Assembly (NCBI GenBank): GCA_017526985.1
Contig: JAFXQR010000179.1
Span: forward strand, 62,001 to 126,000
DNA from: Lachnospiraceae bacterium
GTDB lineage: Bacteria > Bacillota > Clostridia > Lachnospirales > Lachnospiraceae
Direction: 5' to 3'
Length of the DNA stretch: 64,000 nucleotides
In this document: positions 7,994 through 16,133 of the stretch, in pieces
How the letters are laid out: the number at the start of each line of letters is the position of its first letter
Position numbering within the stretch: the first letter of the stretch is position 1
Made by a program: the position numbers and the translations under genes
Notes under the pieces: generated by a model
The model's database searches: none
What the model was told of the DNA's origin: nothing
The model's input: only the letters and a program-made list of their open reading frames with translations

Positions 7994-8311
7994 ATGAATC
8001 AGGAATTAAAAGATCTGCTGAAAAATCTTGAGCGTTACAAGAATTTTACATTTCTGGAGGATGCTGTAGCGTTTAATGAATTCTTTGCCGGCAAAGACAT
8101 TCCGGTGGTTCAGATTCACGATACCACGACAATTGGTTCGGATCGTGACGATATTCTTGGATTTTGCGGTGTTTTTGCCTGGGAAAATGGAGAAATCCGA
8201 GCATTAGACGGCGATTCCTATACACCGGATATGCAAATGATCGGCTATGAGTGGTTTGAGGCAGATAACCATAAATGCCTGGATATCCTGGTCACTCCGG
8301 GATCCTGGTAA
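7994..8311 (+). CDS. Hypothetical protein
   Basis: 105 aa from ATG 7994, eight bases after GGAGGG. Compact soluble protein with DILGFCGVFAWENGEIRALDG and ...VTPGSW at the end; probably beta-rich. No family recognised. It is the first gene behind promoter-like copy 2. Confidence 0.6.
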   Translation: MNQELKDLLKNLERYKNFTFLEDAVAFNEFFAGKDIPVVQIHDTTTIGSDRDDILGFCGVFAWENGEIRALDGDSYTPDMQMIGYEWFEADNHKCLDILVTPGSW

Positions 8312-8331
8312 ATAGCTGTATTAAATATAAG

Positions 8332-8353
8332 AAAACCCCGAATATCAGCAATG
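8332..8353 (+). repeat. Left arm of inverted repeat flanking one gene
   Basis: AAAACCCCGAATATCAGCAATG is nearly the reverse complement of 8748-8771, so the gene between is bracketed by an imperfect 22-base inverted repeat. Confidence 0.5.
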
Positions 8354-8377
8354 GCAATTAGATAAGAGGACTAACAT

Positions 8378-8728
8378 ATGAATGAAGATGATAAATTTGA
8401 AATACTCGTACAAACAATGGTTGAAGAAGCCAATTGTGGTAACGAGGAAGTATATTCTTTTGAGAATGCCATTAAAGCATCTGGCAACGGATGGGCAGGA
8501 TTTCGTACATGGGATGATTCTGACAAGATAGATTTTATACCAAATTACGCATCATATGCTAAACCTGAAGAAAGCATCAGGTTTTATGCGGAATATTATG
8601 ACGGATGCCAGGCACCATTCCGAATCTGTGAATGGAAGGCTGACATTTCACATCTTGAAACTTTGCTCAGGACTTGTTCTAAAGATTTGTATACGAAATA
8701 TGAAGCAATGTGTTTTGAGAGAGAATAG
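8378..8728 (+). CDS. Hypothetical acidic protein
   Basis: 116 aa after AGAGGACTAACAT. Soluble and acidic, with aromatic-rich ASGNGWAGFRTWDDS and an FERE end that resembles other tails here. No family recognised. It lies between inverted repeats and is the last plus-strand gene before the long minus-strand block. Confidence 0.55.
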   Translation: MNEDDKFEILVQTMVEEANCGNEEVYSFENAIKASGNGWAGFRTWDDSDKIDFIPNYASYAKPEESIRFYAEYYDGCQAPFRICEWKADISHLETLLRTCSKDLYTKYEAMCFERE

Positions 8729-8747
8729 TAACTTTTTAGCTTAATGA

Positions 8748-8771
8748 CATTGCGAATATCGGGGCTTTTTT
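8748..8771 (+). repeat. Right arm of inverted repeat
   Basis: CATTGCGAATATCGGGGCTT followed by T-rich sequence; partner of 8332-8353. The T-run may also help end the plus-strand transcript. Confidence 0.5.
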
Positions 8772-8809
8772 ATATGCGTACTATGCAAATGCGTCAAATT
8801 CTATGCTTT

Positions 8810-9160
8810 TCACAATATTGGTAGATCCTCTTCGATATAGTGATCTTGCGTTTCCTGTTCTGCGGCATCATCTTTTCCGCCATCATTTTCTCTTTCTTTT
8901 GGAAGTATTACATTTCCCAAAACCAGACCGTATCGGTTCGTTTCATTGATCGGAATGTATTTGTCTGTTTGAAATACTAAAACTACCTTTTGGCCGTCTT
9001 TTTCGTCGATCTCGCCGTCCCAGAACCCATTTTGCACCTGGAATACAGTTCCAACCGGCAGTTTCATCAAATCTGCTGCCATACCGGAGAATACTTCGCC
9101 CCAGCGCAGCTCCCGATCCGTTTCCCAAAAAGGTTTTTCTTTCTTTTCTGCTATCTCCAT
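8810..9160 (-). CDS. Hypothetical protein
   Basis: 116 aa after AAGGAGTAAGATT. The middle (LPVGTVFQVQNGFWDGEIDE) resembles a small beta-barrel; the C-terminus is acidic. Last gene of an eight-gene minus-strand unit that starts at the motif at 13607. The gap before it holds a small inverted repeat, GAGTC-GCCT-GACTC (9181-9194). No function assigned. Confidence 0.55.
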   Translation of the reverse strand: MEIAEKKEKPFWETDRELRWGEVFSGMAADLMKLPVGTVFQVQNGFWDGEIDEKDGQKVVLVFQTDKYIPINETNRYGLVLGNVILPKERENDGGKDDAAEQETQDHYIEEDLPIL

Positions 9161-9229
9161 AATCTTACTCCTTTTTTACCGAGTCGCCTGACTCAAGCTC
9201 TTCCGGCTGTTTTTGGTATCTTTACAAGA

Positions 9230-9964
9230 TCAGTATAATTCAAACGCTTCTTGCCGATCCTGGTATCTTTGCAGGATTTTCTCCGGGATATCGATAACTT
9301 CGATACAGTCAATATTATCGTCGGATCCTGTCTTTGTCATACAGTTTTCTGTTGAAAAATCGATCTCAAACGTCAACGGACTGTATTCGCCTTCCTCTTC
9401 GGCATAAACTCCGATTTCCAGATAATGGTCACAGACATCGGTTTTTAATCCGGGGAGTTCGATAGCTATAGAGTTTTTTGAAAAACCGCCTATACCAATA
9501 TTTGCAATATCTTCAAAATACGGCTTTAAAATCTCATAGGAAATGCCGTCTTTGATCGTATCCAAACCAATGGCCCGGCGAACCACATCCAGAATGGTAT
9601 CTTTCCATTTTGCGGCATCATTTTTGTCCGCTAACTCGATTTCCCGGAGCATATCATCGGTAAATAAATCTTTAAGCGATTTATTCTCTTTTGGTTGCTT
9701 TAATTCTTCCACATATTCGCCAAGATAGTCCCAATCTTTAAGAAAAGCCTCGGTATCACCCTTATATTCCTCCCGGACCATCCACGCAACGGTATCCAGA
9801 TTTTCCTTATGCAGCTCTTCTGCCGTCAGATTGTCATATTCCTGGCTCATCCAGGCGGATTCCATCGCATAAGTGGTCGGATCTCCGTTATGATCATCCC
9901 ACATATGCTCCCAAAGTGCTTTTTCCTGCTTAAACCACTCTTCTTCATTCATCTTACTTATCAT
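9230..9964 (-). CDS. Hypothetical acidic protein
   Basis: 244 aa from ATG 9964, seven bases after GGAGGA; a longer in-frame form from 9982 lies inside the upstream gene. Mostly helical N-terminal half rich in Glu/Trp, then a mixed region (IEVIDIPEKILQRYQDR) and the end AFELY. Overlaps the 3' end of the preceding gene. No family recognised. Confidence 0.6.
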   Translation of the reverse strand: MISKMNEEEWFKQEKALWEHMWDDHNGDPTTYAMESAWMSQEYDNLTAEELHKENLDTVAWMVREEYKGDTEAFLKDWDYLGEYVEELKQPKENKSLKDLFTDDMLREIELADKNDAAKWKDTILDVVRRAIGLDTIKDGISYEILKPYFEDIANIGIGGFSKNSIAIELPGLKTDVCDHYLEIGVYAEEEGEYSPLTFEIDFSTENCMTKTGSDDNIDCIEVIDIPEKILQRYQDRQEAFELY

Positions 9965-10622
9965 AGTCCTGTCCTCCTCCAAAATCTCGTTCGAATTCTT
10001 CCGGCCACTCGTCTTTTACATACTCTTCCAGCGTTTCGTCCGTGATGCTGTCCAGTATCTGTTTACAGTCCTCATAGGTCATAAACTGCTGGTCTTTGTC
10101 CACCTGCGGATAGTATTTGCCGCATCCCTGCCATTGATCATCCTTCGATGGGCTGCATTCCTCATATTTTGCATTCTCATCATAGGTGATCTTGATCGGA
10201 TATTTCAGGGCCGCATTCTGCTCATCATAACAGGCAATGTCGATCCCGATCTGCCGCAGATAATCATCGCCATACTTCTTCCCCATTTCTTCGCCATCTT
10301 TACAATGGACGAAATCCATCAGGCGGTTTTTCTTCTTCTGGTAGATCTTCTGTGCCGTCTGATAATTTTCTTCATTCCGGTACCTGCTTCTCTGTGGTTT
10401 TTCCAGATTCTCTGCAGAAAGATTTTCCCGGTTCCAGATTGCTGCCAGTTCGTAGATATTATACCCGCCAAAGACGCCGTATCCGTAGTAATTGCACGAG
10501 GTAATATGCTCTCCATAGGTCTCACGAAACTCCTGTGGAACCAGCACATAGCAGGGCTTATTTACTCCGATTAAGATTGCCCGGTTGTTGTTTTTGCAAT
10601 CAATCCAACTGAATTGTCCCAT
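9954..10622 (-). CDS. Hypothetical protein
   Basis: 222 aa, start overlapping the upstream stop (TAATG). Contains WIDCKNNNRAILIGVNKPCYVL near the N-terminus in two short stretches and GVFGGYNIYELAAIWN. The C-terminus is acidic (FGGGQDYDK). No catalytic motif recognised. Co-transcribed with the acidic proteins on either side. Confidence 0.6.
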   Translation of the reverse strand: MGQFSWIDCKNNNRAILIGVNKPCYVLVPQEFRETYGEHITSCNYYGYGVFGGYNIYELAAIWNRENLSAENLEKPQRSRYRNEENYQTAQKIYQKKKNRLMDFVHCKDGEEMGKKYGDDYLRQIGIDIACYDEQNAALKYPIKITYDENAKYEECSPSKDDQWQGCGKYYPQVDKDQQFMTYEDCKQILDSITDETLEEYVKDEWPEEFERDFGGGQDYDK

Positions 10623-11185
10623 TATTCCCTCGCCATCTCTTCATTTTCTTCCGGCTCCACGATATCACGCCCAAACTGATACTGCTTAAACTCGGTACGA
10701 TCCAGCACTTCCTGGATTGCTGCTACTTCACATTCCATAAAAGGAACGCCTTTTTCACCATTCTGGGTGATAAATCCAGCCTTCGGCTTTGTACAGGACT
10801 CCTCATCATAATAGCAGTACACGGTAAGTATCTCTTCTTCAGGATCGGACAGGGGGTCGGGATTATTAAAGACCTTGATGGACAGATCTATAGCATCGTC
10901 ATAGATTTCTTTGATCTTTGCGGTTTTTAAAAGATTACTGCAGTCCGCTCCACGATCCGGTATATCTGATCCCCACAGAATCTGATCGTTTTCCATAAGA
11001 AGGACTTTTGACTGCGAATACACATTGATATTTGCAGCCTGCAGCTTTGCAAGGAGTACCATATCTTCTAAAGGAACAGAATCTCCACAATAAGTCGTTT
11101 CATGAAGCATAGACTCTTCCATTCGGAATGTTTCGCTATATCGGTAGTTTTCTACAGATCTCTCCTGTATTGTATAACGGTCCAT
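10622..11185 (-). CDS. Hypothetical acidic protein
   Basis: 187 aa with AAGGAAGGAAAAGACA before ATG. Soluble; segments such as NVYSQSKVLLMENDQILWGS and ILTVYCYYDEESCTKP suggest a mixed alpha/beta fold. Ends EENEEMARE. No family recognised; part of the 8.8-13.5 kb operon. Confidence 0.6.
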   Translation of the reverse strand: MDRYTIQERSVENYRYSETFRMEESMLHETTYCGDSVPLEDMVLLAKLQAANINVYSQSKVLLMENDQILWGSDIPDRGADCSNLLKTAKIKEIYDDAIDLSIKVFNNPDPLSDPEEEILTVYCYYDEESCTKPKAGFITQNGEKGVPFMECEVAAIQEVLDRTEFKQYQFGRDIVEPEENEEMARE

Positions 11186-11202
11186 TGTCTTTTCCTTCCT
11201 TT

Positions 11203-11766
11203 TTACAATTCTCTATCCTCTTCTGTGGCATCAAAATCCATATAAACATTCTCGTATATATTTTTCGCCAACCCGGTACATTCGATATCCGTATCGATCA
11301 CTTCAGTATCTATCGTAAGGTCGCCCTTACCATATTTATCGCGGATGAATGCTTCGGCGTCTTCTGCGGATGCAGCCCTCACGTTGTAGTCATCGCCCAG
11401 ATGCTCCCTGACACGGACAACATACACTTCATCGCCAGGACCCTCCACATCTTTCTTCTCTTCTTGCAGAATCTTCTCATATCCCATATAGATCGACAGA
11501 CCTTCGTATTTATAAGTGTACTCCCGGTTCTCCAGATTGATATCATCCATAATCCTGCCAAGGTACTTCCGTAAACCATCATAGTCAAAATCCAGCTGAT
11601 CAGCTGCCTTTTCGGAGATAAAACCCATCGCAGAACATTCTGCATGAGCCGCCTCGATCTCGATCGGGATCATGCGCTCTCCACTGATCATATCAGCCAA
11701 AGCGTTATAGCTGTCCTTTGTCAGGCATCCATCCGATTCGATCAGCGCAATATCATATTTTTTCAT
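11203..11766 (-). CDS. Hypothetical acidic protein with EEDREL tail
   Basis: 187 aa. Starts inside the previous gene's stop (ATGA). The opening KYDIALIESDGCLTKDSYNAL suggests an alpha/beta domain, and a middle part resembles a small modulator of extracellular type (VYVVRVREHLGDDYNVRAAS). Ends ATEEDREL although the next gene has a separate binding site 18 bases on, so this tail is not used for coupling. Confidence 0.6.
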   Translation of the reverse strand: MKKYDIALIESDGCLTKDSYNALADMISGERMIPIEIEAAHAECSAMGFISEKAADQLDFDYDGLRKYLGRIMDDINLENREYTYKYEGLSIYMGYEKILQEEKKDVEGPGDEVYVVRVREHLGDDYNVRAASAEDAEAFIRDKYGKGDLTIDTEVIDTDIECTGLAKNIYENVYMDFDATEEDREL

Positions 11767-12344
11767 AAATCTTTATCCTCCATTGCTTTTGTCATCTCAT
11801 CAATATATTCTGTTTTTGCATTAACAAGACCGGTAAGAGTTTCAATATCCTCTTCGATCTGTCTTTTTAATTCGATAAGGATCTTCTCCTTGATCTCCGT
11901 CCAGTGATTAGAAATAAACCGGGCAGTTTCCAGACTCCAGCGGCTTCCATGCTCTCCAAAACATATCGTTGAATTACGTCCATACGCCTGGGAAAAACTG
12001 CATGATACCTTTGCGTCCGGAGCAACCCCGCCTACAAGCACATACGACAATGGCTCGTCCTGGAGTTTGAATACAAAATTCAGCTCTGTATCATCAATTT
12101 TTACAGGTATTCTAAGATCTCCGCAAAGATAGTCAGCACTTCGGAAAGCGTCCCTAAGACTCATAAGGTTATTTTGAACTTCTGTAAAAAGCGCCTGAGC
12201 ATCTTCTTCTTCTTTTGCAGAAGGAGACGGTCTCAAAATGCCGATCCGGTAGTCTTGTCGGTCGCACTGATATTCCAATTCCATTCTTGCTTCAGAGAGA
12301 CACTTGATTTCTGACATATAGCTGATCGTAATAAGATCTGTCAT
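11763..12344 (-). CDS. Hypothetical protein, paralogue of the next gene upstream
   Basis: 193 aa, coupled to both neighbours by ATGA. Paralogous to 12341-12937: both share the order (I-D/E-T-x-L-x-F-x-F), a middle G-V-V/A-P segment, LETA(K/R)FIS(N/E)HW, then a helical C-terminus. Ends AMEDKDL; those codons (GGAGGATAAAGATTTATGA) contain the ribosome binding site and start of the next gene. Confidence 0.65.
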   Translation of the reverse strand: MTDLITISYMSEIKCLSEARMELEYQCDRQDYRIGILRPSPSAKEEEDAQALFTEVQNNLMSLRDAFRSADYLCGDLRIPVKIDDTELNFVFKLQDEPLSYVLVGGVAPDAKVSCSFSQAYGRNSTICFGEHGSRWSLETARFISNHWTEIKEKILIELKRQIEEDIETLTGLVNAKTEYIDEMTKAMEDKDL

Positions 12345-12937
12345 AGCTCTTTCTCCTCTTCACCCTCTTTTGCTGCTTCCAGATAAGCATCTTTTACAGC
12401 AATAGTATCCCGCAATGCCTTAATATCGTTGTTGATTTTCCCTTTTGCTTCACTGATAATTTCTTCCCGGATCGTATACCAATGCTCGGAGATAAATTTT
12501 GCCGTTTCCAAACCATGGTCGATCCCGGATCGAAAATTACTGCCAAAGGTTGCGCTGTCACCAGTAATATGCCAGGATTCACAAAACGGCTTTTCCTTCG
12601 GAACAACTCCTTTTACCGTAACAAATTCGCTTGGATTGTCGTATAAGTGGAATTCAAAACGCAATTTAGTCTCACCAATCTGCACCGGAAGTTCGAACGG
12701 ATCTTTTATATCACGAAGATACGGCACCTCACAAAATGCATTGCGAACTTCCATAAGATTCTTCTGAACATCTTCTATAAGAAGCTTGTCTTTTTCTGTT
12801 TCGGAAACTGAGAAATCTTTTCGGATTTCGTTTGTTTTCATACGGCATGTCATCATTAAGGAATCTGCCTTTTTAGCCAGTTCTTCGATCTCTTCAAAAA
12901 CATCTCCGTCAATAAGTGTCCAATCCGCAGCTCTCAT
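12341..12937 (-). CDS. Hypothetical protein, paralogue of the next gene downstream
   Basis: 198 aa, paralogue of 11763-12344 (shared LETAKFISEHWYTIREEI and a predicted coiled C-terminus). Tail EGEEEKEL is encoded by GAGGAGAAAGAGCTATGA, overlapping the following start codon. Tandem duplication followed by divergence is the simplest origin. Function unknown. Confidence 0.65.
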   Translation of the reverse strand: MRAADWTLIDGDVFEEIEELAKKADSLMMTCRMKTNEIRKDFSVSETEKDKLLIEDVQKNLMEVRNAFCEVPYLRDIKDPFELPVQIGETKLRFEFHLYDNPSEFVTVKGVVPKEKPFCESWHITGDSATFGSNFRSGIDHGLETAKFISEHWYTIREEIISEAKGKINNDIKALRDTIAVKDAYLEAAKEGEEEKEL

Positions 12938-13482
12938 AAACTTTTCTCCTCCTCTTCACTTTTAACTTCACTGTTTTTATCTTCGATGGTTTCACTGGTG
13001 CTACGTGCCCCATGCGCTTTTTCCGCTTTTGCCTGCTGCTTTGCCTGCAGCTTGTCCAGACCTTTTTCGGTATACTTTGCTGCCTTCTTCCAGACATATT
13101 TGTTGAAATCTTTGTTGATATGCTCCGCAGCAATATCCTCTTTTGACAGATACTTATCGATTGCTTTGGCGATCGACTTTGCAGCTATCTTAACGGCGTC
13201 TTTCTTCCAGGTTTTCGGATCCGAAGCCAGGCCGATGGTATCGTTCAAGCAGTTTGCTTTCATAACTGCATCACCAATCTTTGCCATATTTTTATCGCTC
13301 ATTACCAGCATAAGCGGCCCATTGTCTCCCAAGGATAAACAACCGGGAAGGCAATCCTCATCAAAATACAGGCCTTTAAGCTCCATAGTGTTTGACGAGC
13401 TCATCTTTTCTGCCTGAAGCCCGTATTTGCTTACCTTATCGATTACCTTGTTCAAAAATTTCTCTTCTGCTTTCGTATACAT
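12934..13482 (-). CDS. Hypothetical lysine-rich protein, first gene of an operon
   Basis: 182 aa starting MYTKAEEKFLNK. The N-terminal half is compact (LPGCLSLGDNGPLMLVMSDK); the C-terminal half is a long Lys/Ala/Glu helix (AIDKYLSKEDI; AKQQAKAEKAHG) ending EEEEKSL, which overlaps the next start. The leader holds a 50-base nested hairpin with a duplicate of this gene's own start region. Confidence 0.6.
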   Translation of the reverse strand: MYTKAEEKFLNKVIDKVSKYGLQAEKMSSSNTMELKGLYFDEDCLPGCLSLGDNGPLMLVMSDKNMAKIGDAVMKANCLNDTIGLASDPKTWKKDAVKIAAKSIAKAIDKYLSKEDIAAEHINKDFNKYVWKKAAKYTEKGLDKLQAKQQAKAEKAHGARSTSETIEDKNSEVKSEEEEKSL

Positions 13483-13507
13483 GCTTTTACCCGCCTTTCT
13501 TTATTCA

Positions 13508-13557
13508 GTATACAAGCAAGCATACGGGTACTTCGTACCCTTCCTGCTTTTGTATAC
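13508..13557 (-). promoter_or_regulatory. Nested 5' leader hairpin containing a copy of the gene start
   Basis: Three stacked stems are visible: GTATACAA/TTGTATAC, AAGCA/TGCTT and GGGTAC/GTACCC. The sequence GGTGGGTAAAGAT-ATGTATACAAAAGCAG (two pieces) repeats the true start region GGCGGGTAAAAGC-ATGTATACGAAAGCAG. Pairing could affect access to the real start. Confidence 0.5.
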
Positions 13558-13606
13558 ATATCTTTACCCACCTTTATTTTTCTATGCCACACACTTGTCA
13601 CATATT

Positions 13607-13619
13607 TATATGAAAAATA
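13607..13619 (-). promoter_or_regulatory. TATTTTTCATATA promoter-like motif, copy 3
   Basis: Exact consensus on the minus strand, downstream of the terminator at 13630-13656 and ahead of the operon starting at 13482. Confidence 0.7.
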
Positions 13620-13629
13620 AATTATGAAA

Positions 13630-13656
13630 ATAAAAAAGCCGCCATATTATGGCAGC
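13630..13656 (-). terminator. Intrinsic terminator
   Basis: Minus-strand stem GCTGCCATA/TATGGCGGC followed by a T-run; ends the 16.1-13.7 kb unit, and the next promoter-like motif follows within 12 bases. Confidence 0.75.
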
Positions 13657-13667
13657 TCCTTAAAGTA

Positions 13668-13730
13668 TTACCAGTCCTTCGTAACACCATCTTCTAAACA
13701 TTCAAAAGAAATATCCCTGTGTTTAAACAT
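13668..13730 (-). CDS. Possible 20-residue peptide
   Basis: Small frame MFKHRDISFECLEDGVTKDW overlapping the upstream gene's end by eight bases and finishing just before the terminator. Binding site weak (AGAGATG). It may be a real peptide or a remnant of a longer gene. Confidence 0.35.
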   Translation of the reverse strand: MFKHRDISFECLEDGVTKDW

Positions 13731-13986
13731 GAAAAACATCTCTTTTACTCTTTTCCAGATCCGATACAAAATCAAGGATCAGTATATGTCCGTTTTTGTT
13801 GTATTCCTTCGCAATTTCTTTCTGTCTATCAGTAACTGGCCCAGTTACCTCCGCCAGTACATATCCGCTGTTGTTCTCGACAATGAGAGCCCCAGCACCT
13901 GCAGACGCTGCGACCTGTCGTATCTCATCGAAACACAATTTTTCATTCTGACTGTAATTATTCGGATAATCTTTTGCGTAGAGCAT
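13723..13986 (-). CDS. Small hypothetical protein
   Basis: 87 aa from ATG 13986, following GGAGGAAAAAT; the upstream in-frame ATG lies before this site. Pattern ALIVENNSGYVLAEVTGPVT then a helix and HILILDFVSDL suggests a small alpha/beta domain. No family recognised. Near the end of the 16.1-13.7 kb operon. Confidence 0.55.
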   Translation of the reverse strand: MLYAKDYPNNYSQNEKLCFDEIRQVAASAGAGALIVENNSGYVLAEVTGPVTDRQKEIAKEYNKNGHILILDFVSDLEKSKRDVFHV

Positions 13987-14050
13987 ATTTTTCCTCCTCC
14001 ACAATACTTCTTCTTATAGTATATAGGAAAAAGAATATTTTACCAGTAGA

Positions 14051-14473
14051 TCATCCGCAGTATTCTGCATCGAAATAATCGGCTATTTCATCAAGCCCCA
14101 TTTCTTCCAGATACTTATTGAGAATTTCTGTAGCCTCTTCTTCCGTCATTCGGTCTTTTTCGGTCATCTGCCAGGGGTAAGCCGGCGCAATTCCGATCAT
14201 CATTTCCTGGTTGGTGTCTCCATCGTCCTGATAACCTTTAAAGACTGTAGTGCCCTCCAGACGATTGATGATCTCCGCTACAACCCAGGGCAGCGGCTTG
14301 TCCAGAACATCATTTGCATCCCATTCGTTTTCGCAGGCCAACAGTTTTTCTGCTTTTTCTGTATCGTATCTCAAATCGCTGTGATCGATTACAAAACGTA
14401 ATACATCCTCCAGATTATCTCCGTTAAGCAGCGGCGCTCCGTAACCTTCTTCTGTCCAGCTTTTCATGCTCAT
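14051..14473 (-). CDS. Hypothetical acidic protein
   Basis: 140 aa; ATG overlaps the end (TTATGA) of an open extension of the previous gene, with GGAGGGAAAAGACTT as binding site. Predicted helical with several Trp (LPWVVAEIINRLEG; YPWQMTEKDRMT). No family recognised. Confidence 0.6.
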   Translation of the reverse strand: MSMKSWTEEGYGAPLLNGDNLEDVLRFVIDHSDLRYDTEKAEKLLACENEWDANDVLDKPLPWVVAEIINRLEGTTVFKGYQDDGDTNQEMMIGIAPAYPWQMTEKDRMTEEEATEILNKYLEEMGLDEIADYFDAEYCG

Positions 14474-14571
14474 AAGTCTTTTCCCTCCGATTTGGATTTT
14501 GATGTTTTTACAACGAGTTCTTTCAGTCTTTTACAGCCTACAGGCCAAACGGTTCTTACAACGCAAGCAAC
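14474..14571 (-). other. Open reading extension behind a TAG stop, ending in a second tail
   Basis: Directly after the TAG of the gene at 14572 the same frame stays open for 33 codons and ends KSEGKDL-TGA, overlapping the next gene's ATG exactly as a real tail would. It may be the residue of a lost gene or a read-through extension. Confidence 0.4.
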
Positions 14572-14997
14572 CTACAATTCCTTATCTTCTTCCAGTTCAT
14601 TATCGATCTCGAAATCCGTACCAACATAATCCAGTTCCGGCTCTCCAAACGGGATCTCACTCCAGTGGTTTCGAATGTACTCCCGCAATTTTTCTCCGGT
14701 GAGATCTTTTGGTACCGAAAGTTCGCCATACTGCGTAGCATACGGGGATGCCGTGATAGATACAATCCTCATTGCTTCCGGCTCTTCTTTGGATACCACC
14801 GCTACCGGATTACGTTCAATATCCTCCAATACAACCAGTAATTTTTCACAATATGCGACATCATCATCATCCGTCAGATGTTCTGCAGTATCCATAAGAT
14901 CCAGATACAGATCTCCACGATCTTCCTTACTCATCGCCATAAAATCCTCTTTTGTGGCCGTTTTCTGTCGGATCAGATTGATCGTTGATTGCAGCAT
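14572..14997 (-). CDS. Hypothetical acidic protein with EEDKEL tail
   Basis: 141 aa after GGGGAGATAAACAA. The C-terminal half (GELSVPKDLTGEKLREYIRN then SEIPFGEPELDYVGTDF) matches a domain also seen in 46330-46857, so the two are distant paralogues. Ends DNELEEDKEL at TAG. Function unknown. Confidence 0.6.
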   Translation of the reverse strand: MLQSTINLIRQKTATKEDFMAMSKEDRGDLYLDLMDTAEHLTDDDDVAYCEKLLVVLEDIERNPVAVVSKEEPEAMRIVSITASPYATQYGELSVPKDLTGEKLREYIRNHWSEIPFGEPELDYVGTDFEIDNELEEDKEL

Positions 14998-15042
14998 TTG
15001 TTTATCTCCCCTTTCTTTATTTGTTACACGATACCCTATGGG

Positions 15043-15567
15043 TTATTCCAGATCCTTTTCTTGCATCCGATCAATATAGGCTTTCACTTCATCCAACGTA
15101 TCAAACCATCGATCATACTCGTCTTCAAGGCCATAACCATATAGAACATCTTCATACGGATAATCATCAACCAGGTCGTTGTAATCATCGTAGATATCCC
15201 CATAAGTGTATTCATTCTGCTCCGGATGGCCGGCAACTTCCGTGCAGCACCATTTGTTTGCATACAGAGGAATGATCCCTACGCCGTTATACGGCTCGAT
15301 CTTTTCGACCACATCCTTTCCACGGATAAGCGATAACGCCCGGTCTGCTTCATAATTGTCCGTAACACCAAAGCTGTTATATGCCTCTCCATCTTCATCA
15401 AAACCGAAACTCACAAGATCTTCAAAGATCTCTTCTTCGGTCGGAAGATTGGTATCCTCTGCCGTATCTTTCCCGGCATCCAGGATTTCCTTACGCTTTG
15501 CCTTCATCTCTTCCAGATAGTCGTGGATTGCTTTCTTACCTGTTTCGGTTAATTCAAAATGGTTCAT
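15043..15567 (-). CDS. Hypothetical acidic protein
   Basis: 174 aa after GAGGAGGGAGATTT. The first 45 residues resemble a winged-helix or phage-type helical start (MNHFELTETGKKAIHDYLEEM); the rest is acidic and Tyr-rich, ending QEKDLE. Its start codon overlaps the stop of a 9-codon mini-frame. No family recognised. Confidence 0.6.
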   Translation of the reverse strand: MNHFELTETGKKAIHDYLEEMKAKRKEILDAGKDTAEDTNLPTEEEIFEDLVSFGFDEDGEAYNSFGVTDNYEADRALSLIRGKDVVEKIEPYNGVGIIPLYANKWCCTEVAGHPEQNEYTYGDIYDDYNDLVDDYPYEDVLYGYGLEDEYDRWFDTLDEVKAYIDRMQEKDLE

Positions 15568-15593
15568 AAATCTCCCTCCTCATTGGTTCTCAT
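15564..15593 (-). other. Nine-codon mini-frame MRTNEEGDL between coupled genes
   Basis: It starts inside the stop of the gene at 15590 and ends inside the start of the gene at 15043, with the typical tail EEGDL-TGA. It is too short to be an ordinary gene and looks like an emptied gene slot. Confidence 0.5.
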
Positions 15594-16072
15594 ACTTCTT
15601 TATCCTCTGGATATAACAAATCTGCAATGCGTATCTCAAAAACTTCTTCGAACCAGTGCCAGATCTCTTCCCTGTGGGTGCCGGCATCAAACCCTGCAAA
15701 CGGGGCCTCCATACATTCTGTCTCGGGATCCATAGGAATATCCTCCAGCTCATCCCATAACTCGTATAAACGCTTCTCCAATAGGTCCGTTGCTTCCTGC
15801 GGATCGATCGCAACTACTTTTCCAACCCGGCAGTTCTCAAAGAACCCGTCGCTGATCTGGCCGTTTAATTCACGCTCACACTCTTCTTTGGTTTCCCTTG
15901 TGATACGAATGATGGAATATTCATTCGTTTCTGTAAGATCACTGCCAAACGCCTCAAAGATCCTTGTTCCAAGCCATCCGTCGGACCAGTCGCGGCGAAA
16001 TGACGGAGAAAAAGACATCCTCTGCCGATGTCCCTCTTCTCCATAAACTTTGTATGCTGTCGTAACCGCCAT
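15590..16072 (-). CDS. Hypothetical protein with EDKEV tail
   Basis: 160 aa after AAGGAGAAGAAAT, first gene behind the motif at 16095. N-terminal beta-rich part (AVTTAYKVYGEEGHRQ), middle helices, C-terminus YPEDKEV encoded by GAGGATAAAGAAGTATGA, whose ATG opens a mini-frame. No family recognised. Confidence 0.6.
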   Translation of the reverse strand: MAVTTAYKVYGEEGHRQRMSFSPSFRRDWSDGWLGTRIFEAFGSDLTETNEYSIIRITRETKEECERELNGQISDGFFENCRVGKVVAIDPQEATDLLEKRLYELWDELEDIPMDPETECMEAPFAGFDAGTHREEIWHWFEEVFEIRIADLLYPEDKEV

Positions 16073-16094
16073 ATTTCTTCTCCTTATCTACAAT

Positions 16095-16107
16095 TATATG
16101 AAAAATA
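16095..16107 (-). promoter_or_regulatory. TATTTTTCATATA promoter-like motif, copy 4
   Basis: Exact consensus on the minus strand 22 bases ahead of ATG 16072. Confidence 0.7.
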
Positions 16108-16133
16108 AAATACGAAGGTGTCTTTTACCGGCC

